In this document: positions 38,829 through 48,326 of the stretch, piece after piece
How the letters are laid out: the number at the start of each line of letters is the position of its first letter
Numbering within the stretch: position 1 is the first letter of the stretch
Assembly: GCF_001189915.1 (NCBI RefSeq)
Contig: NZ_LFLS01000003.1
Location: 186,001 to 250,000, forward strand
Reading direction: 5' to 3'
Origin: Herbaspirillum autotrophicum
GTDB lineage: Bacteria > Pseudomonadota > Gammaproteobacteria > Burkholderiales > Burkholderiaceae_D
Length of the DNA: 64,000 nucleotides
Notes under the pieces: model-generated
Database searches by the model: none
What the model was told of the DNA's origin: nothing
The model's input: only the letters and a program-made list of their open reading frames with translations
Position numbers and translations under genes: made by a program

Positions 38829-39829
38829 TTGCTTTGCTCCACCTTGGCGCCGGTGCAGCGCGACCAGATGCCGGCACCCAGCATCAATAAACCACCGGGG
38901 GCGAAACGCACCATCAAGATCAGGGCGATGCCGACAAAGAACATCCAGTGAAACGGATCGATTGCGGCCGCCCGGTCCAGCAACAGCATGTACAGCGGAA
39001 TCCCGATGAAGGCGCCATACAGCCGGCCGACGCCACCGATGATCAGCATGATCAGAATGTTGCCCGACAGTTGAAAGGTCAGCAGATCAAGACTGACGGT
39101 CTTGGTGATCTGCGCACTGAGCGCGCCGGCCACACCGGCAATCGCGGCCGAAATGGTATAGGCCAGAATCAGCCGCGCATGCACCGGCGTACCGACCAGC
39201 AACATGCGCCGCGGATTTTCGCGGATGCCCCGAATCGACAAACCGAATGGTGAGTTGGCAACGATACGCACCACGATGAACATCAGGAACAACACCGCCA
39301 GCGCATAAAGGTAAGCGGTCTTTCCATACAAATCGAATGAAAACAATCCCAGCAACGGTGCCGTATCCATGCCAGACAAACCGTCCGCGCCACCGGTCAC
39401 ATCGCGCCAGGTATTGGCCACTTCATGCAAGACCACGGTGGTCACCATGGTCAGCATCAGCAACGCCAGACCATTGGTACGCAACAGCATCCAGCCGGAT
39501 ATCAGACCGATGACACCGGCTATCACCGCTGCCACCAGCAATCCGCTCAAGGGCTCGGGTGAGATGTGCAATGAGTAATAACCGGCAGCGTAAGCGCCGA
39601 CGCCAAAGAACGCGGCATGCCCGAGGGTATTGATGCCGGCAAAGCCCAGGGCCAGATCGAGCGAGATGCCGAAAATCACCATGATCAGGATTTGCGCGCC
39701 AATCGACATATAGGTGTCGAACAAGAAGAATGCCGCCAGCGCAATCACCCACGGCAACGCATCGGCCGGCCGGATGCGGTAAAACGGCAAGGCGGCGGCA
39801 GGCAACAGTTTTTCGCGTATCGGTTTCAT
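38825..39829 (-). CDS. livM: Branched-chain-type ABC transporter permease LivM
   Basis: 334 residues from ATG 39829, which overlaps the livH stop (ATGA). A longer in-frame reading reaches 40747 but its first 300 codons are just livH in another frame. About 10 membrane segments; DLALGFAGINTLGHAAFFGVG near 74-94 and the EAA-like RGIRENPRRMLLVGTPVHARLI near 205-226 are LivM features. Confidence 0.92.
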   Translation of the reverse strand: MKPIREKLLPAAALPFYRIRPADALPWVIALAAFFLFDTYMSIGAQILIMVIFGISLDLALGFAGINTLGHAAFFGVGAYAAGYYSLHISPEPLSGLLVAAVIAGVIGLISGWMLLRTNGLALLMLTMVTTVVLHEVANTWRDVTGGADGLSGMDTAPLLGLFSFDLYGKTAYLYALAVLFLMFIVVRIVANSPFGLSIRGIRENPRRMLLVGTPVHARLILAYTISAAIAGVAGALSAQITKTVSLDLLTFQLSGNILIMLIIGGVGRLYGAFIGIPLYMLLLDRAAAIDPFHWMFFVGIALILMVRFAPGGLLMLGAGIWSRCTGAKVEQSK

Positions 39830-40707
39830 GAAGTTTGTCTTCCGTAGAGTCCCTGAGGGCGCAACAGCAACAAGGCCAGCGTTGCCAGATAAATTACCAG
39901 ACCACCGGCGGCCGGCAGGAAGTAGCGGCCCAGCGTATCGATCATGCCCAGCGTCAAGGCGGCAATCAGCGTGCCCTTGATACTGCCGAGGCCGCCGACC
40001 GAAACCACGATCAGCACCAGCACCAGATAGTTGAGCGCATAAAACGGTTCCAGCGGAAACATGTCGGCGCCGAGCGCGCCGCCGAGACCGGCGAAGCCGC
40101 AACCGATGGCGAAGGTGACGGCAAAGAATGCCTTCACGTTCATGCCGATGCACCCCGCCATCCTGGCGTTGTCCACTGCCGCGCGCAGCCTGGCACCCAC
40201 TTGCGTGCGCTCCAGCGCATACCAGATCAGCGCCGCACAACAACAACTGACGGCAATCAGGAACAAGCGATAGACCGGCAAGCCGATGGCACCGATGTGC
40301 ATGGTGCCGCGTAACGAGGCCGGCACCGGAATATCCTGAATGGTGGAGCCGAACATGGCATTGGCGGTGGCGATCATGACGAAGGTCAGGCCGATGGTCA
40401 TCAAGACCTGCCCCAGTTCGCTCTGCGTGTAGATCCACGAATACACGGTTCTTTCCAGCACCGCGCCGAGCAGCATGGTGCCGATCACCGCCAATGGCAC
40501 GGCGGCAAAGAATGGCACCTGCCACTGCGTCACCAGCATGAAGGTCAGATAACCGCCGACCATGGCGAAGCTGCAATGCGCCAGATTGACCACGCGCATG
40601 ACACCCATGGTGATCGACATGCCGATGGATATCAGGAACAGCACCATGCCGAATGCCAGGCCGTCGAACAGCACCGACGCAAGGGAAATTGCAAAACGAG
40701 AAAGCAT
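39826..40707 (-). CDS. livH: Branched-chain-type ABC transporter permease LivH
   Basis: 293 residues with eight predicted helices. VNLAHCSFAMVGGYLTFML near 41-59 and the EAA-like RAAVDNARMAGCIGMNVKAFF near 184-204 are LivH features. It lies 60 bp after galD in the same operon, which places this transporter in the aromatic catabolic unit rather than in amino-acid uptake. Confidence 0.92.
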   Translation of the reverse strand: MLSRFAISLASVLFDGLAFGMVLFLISIGMSITMGVMRVVNLAHCSFAMVGGYLTFMLVTQWQVPFFAAVPLAVIGTMLLGAVLERTVYSWIYTQSELGQVLMTIGLTFVMIATANAMFGSTIQDIPVPASLRGTMHIGAIGLPVYRLFLIAVSCCCAALIWYALERTQVGARLRAAVDNARMAGCIGMNVKAFFAVTFAIGCGFAGLGGALGADMFPLEPFYALNYLVLVLIVVSVGGLGSIKGTLIAALTLGMIDTLGRYFLPAAGGLVIYLATLALLLLRPQGLYGRQTS

Positions 40708-40767
40708 GAAGTGTCTCTTTATTGGAATGAATTGAACATGCCTGCAACCACGATGAAGATGACTAGT

Positions 40768-41862
40768 TCATGGCCACACCTTGTGCGGTACGTACACGGT
40801 GCCATCCATCAGCATGCGCGCCGTGCGCAGCAAACCGGAACTGAGAAACTGCATGCGGCCATCCTGCATGTGCATCTGCAATGCCACCGTGAATTCACCG
40901 CTCGGGTGTTCCACCGACAATTCGACTGTATCGCCATGCGGCATGTCGACCATCTGCGCCGCCACCGAACCCGGCAACAGGCAGGCGCTGGCGACGCTGA
41001 CCGCGCCCAATACGCCGATGGCACTGTGACAGCGATGCGGAATGAAGGTCCGGGTAGCAATGTGACCGCCATCCCGGGCCGGTGCAATCAAGGTCATTTT
41101 CGGCACCACCTTGTCGCGCACATCGCCCAGGCCCATTTTTGCGCCGGCCAGCAGCCGCACCGCTTCCAGTTTTTGCTTGAACGCCGGATCGGCATCCAGC
41201 TCTTGCGGCGTTTCCTGTCCGCTCTTGCCGAAGGCGCTGGCCAGCATGACCACTACCGGCATGCCGTTGTCGATGCAGGTGGCGTCGATACCGTTGAATA
41301 CATCCCGGGTATTGCCGGTCGGCAGCAAGGTACCGCAGGCAGAGCCGGCGGTATCGCGAAAGGCAATGCTGATCGGCGCTGACGTGCCCGGCACCCCGGA
41401 AATTTCGGCATGGCCGTCATACGCCACCACGCCGCCCGGCGTCTGCACCGTTGCGGTGGCGATGTTGCCGCTGTTGACCATGTGAATCACCACACTGGTT
41501 TGGGCGCCGCTGACAGCTACCAGACCGCGCTCAATCGCAAACGGGCCGACCCCCGCCAGCATGTTGCCGCAATTGGGCGAGACATCGACCAGCGGTTTAT
41601 CGACTGCCACTTGCGCAAACAGGAAATCGACATCGACGCCGGGCAAGACTGACTTCGAGACGATGGCGACTTTGCTGGTCAGCGTATCGGTGCCGCCCAG
41701 ACCATCGATCTGGCGCGGATCGGGGGAGCCCATCACGGCCAGCAATACCGCATCACGCGTGGCGCGATCCGCCGGCAGATCGTGCGCCAGAAAGAACGGT
41801 CCGCGCGAGGTCCCGCCGCGCATGAAGGCACAGGCAATGCCGCGTTGAGAAGCTGTCGTCAT
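40768..41862 (-). CDS. galD: 4-Oxalomesaconate tautomerase
   Basis: 364 residues, PrpF/GalD family (diaminopimelate-epimerase fold). It interconverts keto and enol forms of 4-oxalomesaconate, the product of gallate ring opening. The N-terminal FMRGGTSRGPFF near 13-24 and SPNCGNMLAGVGPFAIE near 94-110 (with catalytic Cys) are conserved, as are DSAC-like and FIPHRCHSAIGVLGAVS near 290-306. It starts 9 bp after the aldolase stop in the galB-galC-galD-liv operon. Confidence 0.85.
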   Translation of the reverse strand: MTTASQRGIACAFMRGGTSRGPFFLAHDLPADRATRDAVLLAVMGSPDPRQIDGLGGTDTLTSKVAIVSKSVLPGVDVDFLFAQVAVDKPLVDVSPNCGNMLAGVGPFAIERGLVAVSGAQTSVVIHMVNSGNIATATVQTPGGVVAYDGHAEISGVPGTSAPISIAFRDTAGSACGTLLPTGNTRDVFNGIDATCIDNGMPVVVMLASAFGKSGQETPQELDADPAFKQKLEAVRLLAGAKMGLGDVRDKVVPKMTLIAPARDGGHIATRTFIPHRCHSAIGVLGAVSVASACLLPGSVAAQMVDMPHGDTVELSVEHPSGEFTVALQMHMQDGRMQFLSSGLLRTARMLMDGTVYVPHKVWP

Positions 41863-41871
41863 GCCTGTTCC

Positions 41872-42549
41872 TTACAGGTAGGTCAATCCGGCAGCGGCCA
41901 GCCGGGCGCGCATGTCGTAGATATCCAGACCGAGTTCGCCGGCGGCCAGCCGCAAGCGCTTCTGTTCTTCGTTGGCAGCGCGGGCGGCACAGGCCGCAAG
42001 CACCGTCGCCACCTGTTCACGCGCCACCACCGCCACGCCATCATCATCGGCTACCACCGCATCGCCGGGGTTGATCAGTTGCTCGCCGCACACCAGCGGC
42101 ACATTGACCGCGCCCACGGTAGCCTTGACCGTACCCTGCGCGAACACTGCGCGCGACCACACCGGAAACTTCATTTGCCGCAAGCTGCGCACATCGCGCA
42201 CGCCGGCATCGATCACCAGTCCGACCACGCCGCGCGCCTGCAAAGATGTCGCCAGCAGATCACCGAAGTAACCGTCTTCGCAATGCGAAGTCGGACTGAC
42301 GATCAGCAGATCGCCCGGCTGACACAACTCGACCGCCACGTGCAGCATCCAGTTATCGCCGGGAGCGACACTGACGGTCACCGCCGAGCCGGCTATCGCG
42401 CAATCGGCAATCACCGGTCGCAGGCGCTGATGCAACAAGCCGCTGCGCCCTTGCGCTTCGTGCACCGTCGCCACGCCATACTCGGCCAGACGGGCGACCA
42501 CGGCGTGATCGGCACGCGCAATGTTTCTTACCGCTACCGTGCGGGTCAT
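41872..42549 (-). CDS. galC: 4-Carboxy-4-hydroxy-2-oxoadipate aldolase (GalC/LigK/RraA-like)
   Basis: 225 residues. It cleaves 4-carboxy-4-hydroxy-2-oxoadipate to pyruvate and oxaloacetate, the last step of gallate and protocatechuate 4,5-cleavage. Class II RraA-type fold with [56 protein letters not shown] and GVRDVRSL (metal and substrate sites). ATG 42549 overlaps the galB stop. Confidence 0.88.
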   Translation of the reverse strand: MTRTVAVRNIARADHAVVARLAEYGVATVHEAQGRSGLLHQRLRPVIADCAIAGSAVTVSVAPGDNWMLHVAVELCQPGDLLIVSPTSHCEDGYFGDLLATSLQARGVVGLVIDAGVRDVRSLRQMKFPVWSRAVFAQGTVKATVGAVNVPLVCGEQLINPGDAVVADDDGVAVVAREQVATVLAACAARAANEEQKRLRLAAGELGLDIYDMRARLAAAGLTYL

Positions 42550-43271
42550 GAAAACTCTCCGCTGACTTGCGGAAATACACGCTGATAGGCTTCCCCGTAG
42601 CGGATGCTGCGCGACGAATTGCGCGAGGCCTGCACCCCGCGCTGCAAGGCGACACGGGTGTAGTACTCCCACAGATGTTCTTGCGCATTCATGGTTTCGA
42701 ATGCGGCTTTTTTCTTTTCCCACACCGAACTGATATCCAGCAAGACATCCGGCTTCCAGTTGCATTGCTCGGGTTGATGCGGCTCGAACAAAAATACCGG
42801 CGGTGCACCGATCACGGCCTGCTCCGGGTTGTGACCATGGGCCTGGGCGATGATGCGTGCTTCCTGCGTCACGTGTGTCGCCAGCGGATGATCGAAGTTG
42901 TAGGGATCGTGCAGGGAATGGCTCAACACGAATTCGGGTCGCAATTCGCGGAACACATCTACCAGCTTGTACAAGACTTCGTCGCTGACCCGCATCGGGT
43001 AATCGCTGATATCGAAAAATTCTATTTCGGCGCCGAGAATGCGGGCCGCTTTTTCGGCTTCTTCACGGCGCGCCGCCTTGACCTTGTCGAGCGTCATCGC
43101 CGGCTGCTTCCACATCTTGGCCGATTCGCCGCGCTCGCCGTACGACAGGCACACGACCTTGACGCGATAACCGCGTTCGGCATACAAGGCAACCGAGCCG
43201 GCCGCGCGCCAGACAAAGTCGGCAGCGTGAGCGCTGACCACCAGCATCGATGGTTTTTGGGTATTTTCCAT
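42546..43271 (-). CDS. galB: 4-Oxalomesaconate hydratase (PIG-L family)
   Basis: 241 residues from ATG 43271 with AGGA upstream. GalB is a zinc-dependent PIG-L-fold hydratase, unrelated to the LigJ amidohydrolase-type hydratase. N-terminal [13 protein letters not shown] near 13-25 and [17 protein letters not shown] near 117-133 carry the metal ligands. It is first in its operon and has the shared T-N11-A box 121 bp upstream. Confidence 0.86.
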   Translation of the reverse strand: MENTQKPSMLVVSAHAADFVWRAAGSVALYAERGYRVKVVCLSYGERGESAKMWKQPAMTLDKVKAARREEAEKAARILGAEIEFFDISDYPMRVSDEVLYKLVDVFRELRPEFVLSHSLHDPYNFDHPLATHVTQEARIIAQAHGHNPEQAVIGAPPVFLFEPHQPEQCNWKPDVLLDISSVWEKKKAAFETMNAQEHLWEYYTRVALQRGVQASRNSSRSIRYGEAYQRVFPQVSGEFS

Positions 43272-43345
43272 AGTTATCCTGTTGATTCCGTCATTCATAA
43301 AAGGCTGTTGCAAGCAATTTCAAACGCTTGATGACATTGCGATTT

Positions 43346-43351
43346 ATTCTA
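43346..43351 (-). promoter_or_regulatory. galB -10-like hexamer
   Basis: TAGAAT on the minus strand, 41 bp from the galB copy of the shared box, exactly as at the porin. Confidence 0.5.
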
Positions 43352-43391
43352 GGGCAGCGCCCGCCGGTGCACGTTCGCGTTTCCATACGCT

Positions 43392-43412
43392 GCCATCTAA
43401 TTTATTTATTGG
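43392..43412 (-). promoter_or_regulatory. Shared LysR-type box, copy b (galB)
   Basis: Minus-strand core ATAAATAAATTAGATGGC, 121 bp before the galB ATG and with T-N11-A. Confidence 0.65.
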
Positions 43413-43531
43413 CTGCGTTTGCGATAAGCGATTGACGGGTGCCGCTGCGCGCGTTCAGACGTGCGCGGTCCTGCCCGCAGCGGCGCTGACGGGCATGACA
43501 AATGAACGAACCAGGGGTAACGCGTAATGCA

Positions 43532-43570
43532 GATGTGTCCCCGCCGCCGGTTGCGGGCGGGGTTCACATC
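43532..43570 (-). terminator. Hairpin after ligA
   Basis: CCCCGCC and GGCGGGG form a GC-rich stem that extends outward through GATGTG and CACATC. It is 12 bp past the ligA stop. No T tract follows. Confidence 0.55.
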
Positions 43571-43581
43571 TTCAGCGCAGA

Positions 43582-43941
43582 CTAAGCGGACGCCGGCACG
43601 CGCCGGGTCTTGAGAAATGCTTCCAGCGTCTCGCCGCGCATGGCGGCATAAACACTGAGGTTGGACATCTTGACCACGCGCGCGAATTTTTCCAGCACGA
43701 AAAAACTGACGCCATACCTGATCAGGCCGAGCCAGTCCTGATTCTGCACCAGCGCACGTTCTTCCGGCGTCAACTGCAATTCATCGCAAGCCGCCGCCAA
43801 GTCACGCGTCACCAGTTCGCGGAACAGTGGTTCGCGATGGCGCCAGAAAAAACGATTCAGTCGCAACGCCTTTACGCTCTGACGGACATCGAACACATAG
43901 GTCCCTTCGATATCCTCGATTCCTTGCAATTGCGGATTCAT
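43582..43941 (-). CDS. ligA: Protocatechuate/gallate-type extradiol dioxygenase alpha subunit
   Basis: 119 residues. LigA-family small subunit that covers the active site of LigB: IEGTYVFDVRQSVKALRLNR near 10-29 and QDWLGLIRYGVSFFVLEKFARV near 68-89. It overlaps the ligB stop by 4 bp. It is last of the binding protein, Rieske, ligB, ligA operon. Confidence 0.88.
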   Translation of the reverse strand: MNPQLQGIEDIEGTYVFDVRQSVKALRLNRFFWRHREPLFRELVTRDLAAACDELQLTPEERALVQNQDWLGLIRYGVSFFVLEKFARVVKMSNLSVYAAMRGETLEAFLKTRRVPASA

Positions 43942-44780
43942 GCCTCATCCTTTTCATAGATTGCCACCGCCATCGCGGTGGTGGTGGCCAGATAGACGTT
44001 TTGATGAATGCATTTGATCTTGTCATCGAGCGCGCCACGCATCGCCAGCCACATGATGACTTCGACACTCTCGGCGCCGCCCAGGCGGACAAAATCGGCA
44101 TGCCGCATCCTGGTCAGGCTGAGCGGATCGTCGACCATGCGCCGCAGGAATTCGTCATCCCAGTCGGGATTATTGAAGCCGGTGCGTTCGCCATGAATCT
44201 GATGCGACAAACCGCCGGTACCGACCACTGCCACCTTCAAATCCTGCGGGAACGATTCGATCGCGCGCCGCACCGCCTGCCCCAGTTTGTAGCAACGGGC
44301 GGCGGTCGGCAGCGGGTATTGCAAGACATTGATTTCAATCGGCACGATGGCGCCCGGCCATTCAGGCTCATGCGGCCACATCAGCGACAACGGTGAATTG
44401 CAGCCATGATCCAGCGCCCGCTCCTGAAACAGCGTCATGTCGAACTCATCATTGATCAGACTTTCGGCCATATGTGCCGCCAGTTCCGGATGTCCCTTGA
44501 TATCCGGTAATGGCCGTTTGCCGGCACCTTCATCGGCCATCTCGAAACTGGGCGACACGCCCAGCGCAAAGGTTGGGTAACAATCGAAGAAAAAGCTGTT
44601 GGCGTGATCGTTATAGAACATCACCAGCACATCCGGCGCCTGCTCGCGCAGCCACTCGGCCACCGGCAGGTAGCCCTCGAACAGCGGCGCCCAAGCCGGA
44701 TCGTTCTGGCGCTTCTTGTCATACGCCAATCCTATCGTCGGCACGTGCGAGGTACCGATACCACCAATAATTCTTGCCAT
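43938..44780 (-). CDS. ligB: Extradiol dioxygenase beta (catalytic) subunit
   Basis: 280 residues. LigB-family class III Fe(II) extradiol enzyme. Iron ligands: His12 in GTSHVPTIG, His59 in YNDHANSF and a Glu in GGAESVE (237 or 240); catalytic His193 is in GGLSHQ. LigAB opens protocatechuate at the 4,5-bond; related enzymes open gallate or 3-O-methylgallate. No ligC or ligI lies near, which favours a gallate-type substrate. A good ribosome site AAGGATAGAG precedes the ATG. Confidence 0.9.
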   Translation of the reverse strand: MARIIGGIGTSHVPTIGLAYDKKRQNDPAWAPLFEGYLPVAEWLREQAPDVLVMFYNDHANSFFFDCYPTFALGVSPSFEMADEGAGKRPLPDIKGHPELAAHMAESLINDEFDMTLFQERALDHGCNSPLSLMWPHEPEWPGAIVPIEINVLQYPLPTAARCYKLGQAVRRAIESFPQDLKVAVVGTGGLSHQIHGERTGFNNPDWDDEFLRRMVDDPLSLTRMRHADFVRLGGAESVEVIMWLAMRGALDDKIKCIHQNVYLATTTAMAVAIYEKDEA

Positions 44781-44852
44781 CTCTATCCTTCTGTTGCCAC
44801 TGCATGAACGGGTAATACGTTGGAGTGATGCGGCATTCGGGCCACACCGTGC

Positions 44853-45971
44853 TCAATACATCTTGATCGCCACCGCTGCCGGCCCGGCCGCGGCAGCCTG
44901 CGGTTGTTCCGGCTGCTCCGCCATGGCCAGACGCAACATGATCTTGCGCATCGCCAGACCGGGCCGGTCGGGACCGAAACTCAATTCATCCGGCGCGCCG
45001 TCGCCCTTCTCCACTTCTTCCTGAATCCAGGTCAGGGCGTCCACATCTTCCTGATAGGCCTTGAGCGAGGTTTCCGTCAGATAGGCGCTGGCGGCGGCGT
45101 CGTCCAGTCCGAAGTCGCGGCTATTGAACCACCAATAATGAATAGTGCCTTGAAATTCCGGCGTAAACAAATGCGTGATATTGACCCGGTATTCTGCCTG
45201 TGCCGGATCGGGCGCGGCCAGATCGACAATTTTGGCAAAGGCAATATGTCCGGCTGGTGAAGCAAAGCGGCTGTCGGAAAAGCGATCAACCTGACGCCCG
45301 GTCAGCTTCATCGGAATGCCATAAATCGGCGGCGGTGGTGAATCGTGCAAAGCGCGCTGAATGCGCACCACATCGCCTTCATTGAAAATTTCCAGACTGG
45401 AACGGGCATATTCCGGCGTCCCCACGGTGTCGGCATGCAGAATCGCGAAATGGGTCTGATCAAGCAAGTTCTCATGCATCGCGACGTAATTCGATTTCAT
45501 GTGAAAGTAGCCGGTGACGGTCGTCCAGTCAGCCGACTCCAGCCATGCGGTGTCAGGAATCAAGGCTGGATCAGCCTTGTCGGCTTCGCCCATCCAGACC
45601 CAGATCAGCGGCCCGCGTTCCACCGTCGGATAAGAAGCGATGCGGGCATGCGTCGGCGCATTGGCCAGCGACGGCATCGCTACGCATTGCCCTTCCGGGT
45701 TGTAGGCCATGCCGTGATAGCCGCACACCACCTGATCACCTTCCAAGCGTCCCTTGGACAACGGGAAAGAACGATGCGCACAACGGTTTTGCATGATCAC
45801 TGGCGTGCCGTCGAGTTTGCGATACAGCACCACGGTTTTGCCGAGCAAGGTGCGTTCCAGCAACGTGCGCGTGACCTCGCCGGCCCGCGCTGCCACGTAC
45901 CAGCAATTCATGATCAGCGGCGTCGTGTGATTGGCCATCTTCGGCTTGGCGGGGGCGGCTTTCTGCAACAT
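44853..45971 (-). CDS. Rieske aromatic oxygenase (VanA-like) alpha subunit
   Basis: 372 residues. Rieske 2Fe-2S ligands Cys64, His66, Cys83 and His86; mononuclear iron motif NLLDQTHFAILH near 165-176. The size and order match VanA/phthalate-type oxygenases that demethylate or hydroxylate aromatic acids. No ferredoxin reductase (VanB) gene is adjacent, so a shared reductase must come from elsewhere. Placed between the binding protein and ligB, it probably makes the ring-cleavage substrate, for instance by O-demethylating a methoxylated benzoate. Confidence 0.85.
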   Translation of the reverse strand: MLQKAAPAKPKMANHTTPLIMNCWYVAARAGEVTRTLLERTLLGKTVVLYRKLDGTPVIMQNRCAHRSFPLSKGRLEGDQVVCGYHGMAYNPEGQCVAMPSLANAPTHARIASYPTVERGPLIWVWMGEADKADPALIPDTAWLESADWTTVTGYFHMKSNYVAMHENLLDQTHFAILHADTVGTPEYARSSLEIFNEGDVVRIQRALHDSPPPPIYGIPMKLTGRQVDRFSDSRFASPAGHIAFAKIVDLAAPDPAQAEYRVNITHLFTPEFQGTIHYWWFNSRDFGLDDAAASAYLTETSLKAYQEDVDALTWIQEEVEKGDGAPDELSFGPDRPGLAMRKIMLRLAMAEQPEQPQAAAAGPAAVAIKMY

Positions 45972-46043
45972 GGGAATTCCTTTTCACAAAACGGGACGGT
46001 GCCATCGGTGCCATCCCGGGAGCACGAACAATCGAACCGGCAA

Positions 46044-47225
46044 TTACTGAATCTTGACGCCCGGGTCGCGAATCGCCGGATAAGTCTTGAACGGCTTGTT
46101 CATGTACACGCCGTCGACTTTTTCAATCCGCCGGATATAAATGTTCTGGATCAGCTCGCGCGTTTGCGGATCGACCGACACCGGACCGCGCGGACTTTCC
46201 CAGGCATAACCCTTGATGGCCGCCATGGCCTTGTCGCCATCCTGCTTGCCGTTGGTGGCGCGAATCATTTCATAAATCATCTTCATCGCATCATAAGCGG
46301 CAATCGATGCCACATTCGGGGTCTTGTCATTGCCATACTTTTTGCGGAAGGCGCTGACGAAGGCTTGATTGGCAGGCGTCGTGCCGGCCGGCGAATAGTG
46401 CAACGCGGTCACGATGCCGGCGGCGGCATCGCCATAGGACGGCAATTCGCTTTCTTCGGTTTCGGCAGTCGCCAGCAGTTTGATGCCGGACTTGTCCAGA
46501 CCGCGATCAACAAAGGCCTTGATGAACGCCACCGACAACGGACCGACCGGGGTGAACATGTAGACATAGTCCGGCGCCGCTTCCTTGATCTTTTGCATGT
46601 ACGTGGAAAAATCGGAGGTGTTCAACGGAATCTTCAGTTCGCCGACAATCTCGCCCTTCTCTTCATTGAACGACTTCTTGAACGAGGTCAGCGCATCTGC
46701 GCCCGGCGCATAATCAGCCACGGCCAGCACCACCCGCTTGCCGCCCTGTTCGGCCGTCCACTTGGCCAGCGGCGTCGCCACCATCCATTGGGTATAGCCG
46801 GCGCGCAGCATATACGGCGAGCGGGCCAGAATGCCGGAGGTGCCGGCGTTGATGATGATGAACGGCACCTTGGACTGGGTAGCCACATCGGCTATCGCCA
46901 GCGCGGTCGGCGTAAATTCCAGACCGCTGACATATTGCACCTTCTCGCGCACCACCAGTTCTTCGGCCAACTGACGCGCACGTGCCGGATTGTTGCCGCC
47001 GACATCACGGTAAATCAGCTTGATCGTGTGTTCGCCGGCGCGGCCGTTATGCTGCGCCACATACAGTTCGGTCGCATCCTGAATCTGTTTGCCCCAGTTG
47101 CTGTAAGGACCGCTGAAGGCGGCAATCACGCCGATGCGGATTTCATCGGCCTGCACATTGGCGCTGGCAGCAAACAGCATGGCGCTGGCAGATGCCAGGG
47201 AAAGCTTGATAAATCGATGCAACAT
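46044..47225 (-). CDS. Branched-chain-type ABC transporter binding protein
   Basis: 393 residues with signal peptide ending VQA (26). LivK-type family: RIGVIAAFSGPYSNWGKQIQ at the mature start. AGGAG lies 7 nt before ATG 47225. It is first in the operon with the Rieske and lig genes, while the livHMGF parts are with galBCD. The ligand is therefore likely an aromatic acid; this family includes aromatic-acid binders. Confidence 0.88.
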   Translation of the reverse strand: MLHRFIKLSLASASAMLFAASANVQADEIRIGVIAAFSGPYSNWGKQIQDATELYVAQHNGRAGEHTIKLIYRDVGGNNPARARQLAEELVVREKVQYVSGLEFTPTALAIADVATQSKVPFIIINAGTSGILARSPYMLRAGYTQWMVATPLAKWTAEQGGKRVVLAVADYAPGADALTSFKKSFNEEKGEIVGELKIPLNTSDFSTYMQKIKEAAPDYVYMFTPVGPLSVAFIKAFVDRGLDKSGIKLLATAETEESELPSYGDAAAGIVTALHYSPAGTTPANQAFVSAFRKKYGNDKTPNVASIAAYDAMKMIYEMIRATNGKQDGDKAMAAIKGYAWESPRGPVSVDPQTRELIQNIYIRRIEKVDGVYMNKPFKTYPAIRDPGVKIQ

Positions 47226-47306
47226 TGTTGGTCTCCTGTTGTATGAATTTTCCGGCCGGGGCTGACGGCAAAAAATTTGCTGTCACCTGCCTTTTCTTGT
47301 GTCTGC

Positions 47307-47312
47307 ATTATC
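47307..47312 (-). promoter_or_regulatory. Binding-protein -10-like hexamer
   Basis: GATAAT on the minus strand, 42 bp from the box c, which agrees with the 41-bp spacing at two other copies. Confidence 0.4.
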
Positions 47313-47353
47313 GGCACGGCACCCATCTCGCTGTATACATTTAGCCTTTGAGT

Positions 47354-47374
47354 GCCATCGAATTTGTTTATCGA
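47354..47374 (-). promoter_or_regulatory. Shared LysR-type box, copy c (binding protein operon)
   Basis: Minus-strand core ATAAACAAATTCGATGGC, 129 bp before ATG 47225 and with T-N11-A. Confidence 0.65.
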
Positions 47375-47628
47375 TTTTTCCTTCAAGACTGGCAATGCCT
47401 TTAGGAATCCGGGACAGAGAAAATTAAATCCCTTTTAAAATCAATCAACTAAAAACAAATCCTGCTCATCCGGCGCGCCGACAATCTTCCTCCACGATGT
47501 GCAACTGACTGATTGCAACGCTGCCACGGGGTGGACACGCCGGCACCCTTTCGCTACATTTCACTGCACTTGCAACGCCCCTGTCGCCGGGCAGCCCGGC
47601 CCTGTCATTTACTGAAAGCGTGATTCCG

Positions 47629-48324
47629 ATGAAAACCATTTATCTGCTGTGCGGCCTGTTGTGTGACGACATCGTATGGCGCCGGCAAGCCGAGGCACTG
47701 CGCCAGCGCGGTGATTGCGAGGTGCACATTGTCAGTTTTCAGGATGAGGATTCGATCAGCGCCATGGCGGCAAAAGTATTGCGCGATGCGCCGGCAGAAT
47801 TTTTGCTGGCCGGCCATTCGATGGGAGGACGGGTGGCACTCGAAGTGTATCGTCAGGCCGCGCCACGCATCAGCCGGCTGGCCTTGCTCGATACCGGTTA
47901 TGAAGCGGCGGTTGCCGGTGAACCGCAAAAGCGGGCGGTGCTGGTGAATCAGGCACAGGAACAAGGCATTGATGCGATTGCCGCCACCTGGGCCTTGCCG
48001 ATGCTGGCGCCGGCGCATCGGCATCAGCCACAACTGGTACAGGAAATGCTGCAAATGGTGGGCCGCATGTCACCGCAGATTTATGCCGGCCAGACCCGCG
48101 CCTTGCTGGGGCGGCCGGACGCCACCCCGGTGCTGGCCACGATTACCTGCCCGACCCTGATTCTGTGCGGCGCCGACGATGGCTGGAGTCCGCCGGAACG
48201 GCATGCACGCATGGCAGAGTTGGTAAAGGGCAGCAACTTGCTGGTGATTCCCGCCTGCGGCCACATGTCGACCATGGAACAAAGCGACGCCGTCAGTCAG
48301 GCCCTGCTGGACTGGGCCGCCTGA
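47629..48324 (+). CDS. Alpha/beta hydrolase
   Basis: 231 residues from ATG 47629; a GTG three codons upstream is an alternative. Nucleophile elbow GHSMGG near 62-67, catalytic Asp in CGADDGW near 176-182 and His in CGHMSTME near 204-211. It resembles small esterases and lactonases. The gene faces the LysR gene and shares the divergent region with the transport operon. A lactone or methyl-ester hydrolysis in the aromatic pathway is possible (inference). Confidence 0.75.
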   Translation: MKTIYLLCGLLCDDIVWRRQAEALRQRGDCEVHIVSFQDEDSISAMAAKVLRDAPAEFLLAGHSMGGRVALEVYRQAAPRISRLALLDTGYEAAVAGEPQKRAVLVNQAQEQGIDAIAATWALPMLAPAHRHQPQLVQEMLQMVGRMSPQIYAGQTRALLGRPDATPVLATITCPTLILCGADDGWSPPERHARMAELVKGSNLLVIPACGHMSTMEQSDAVSQALLDWAA

Positions 48325-48326
48325 GA

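Larger units (their letters stand above)
43272..43581. other. Intergenic region upstream of galB
   Basis: 310 bases. It holds the galB promoter with the regulator box and, at the far end, the hairpin of the ligA operon. No gene seen. Confidence 0.6.
47226..47628. other. Divergent promoter region, binding protein / hydrolase
   Basis: 403 bases. It holds the leftward promoter with the shared box. The rest contains an AT-rich stretch near 47400-47460; no gene is visible. Confidence 0.6.

Noticed and set aside
38825..40747. A 640-residue fusion reading through livH and livM
   Set aside because: Its first 300 codons are the livH gene in another frame; real LivM starts at 39829 with family-typical sequence.
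45345..47246. 633-codon open frame opposite the binding protein and Rieske genes
   Set aside because: Spans two real genes on the other strand; the protein has no domain logic.
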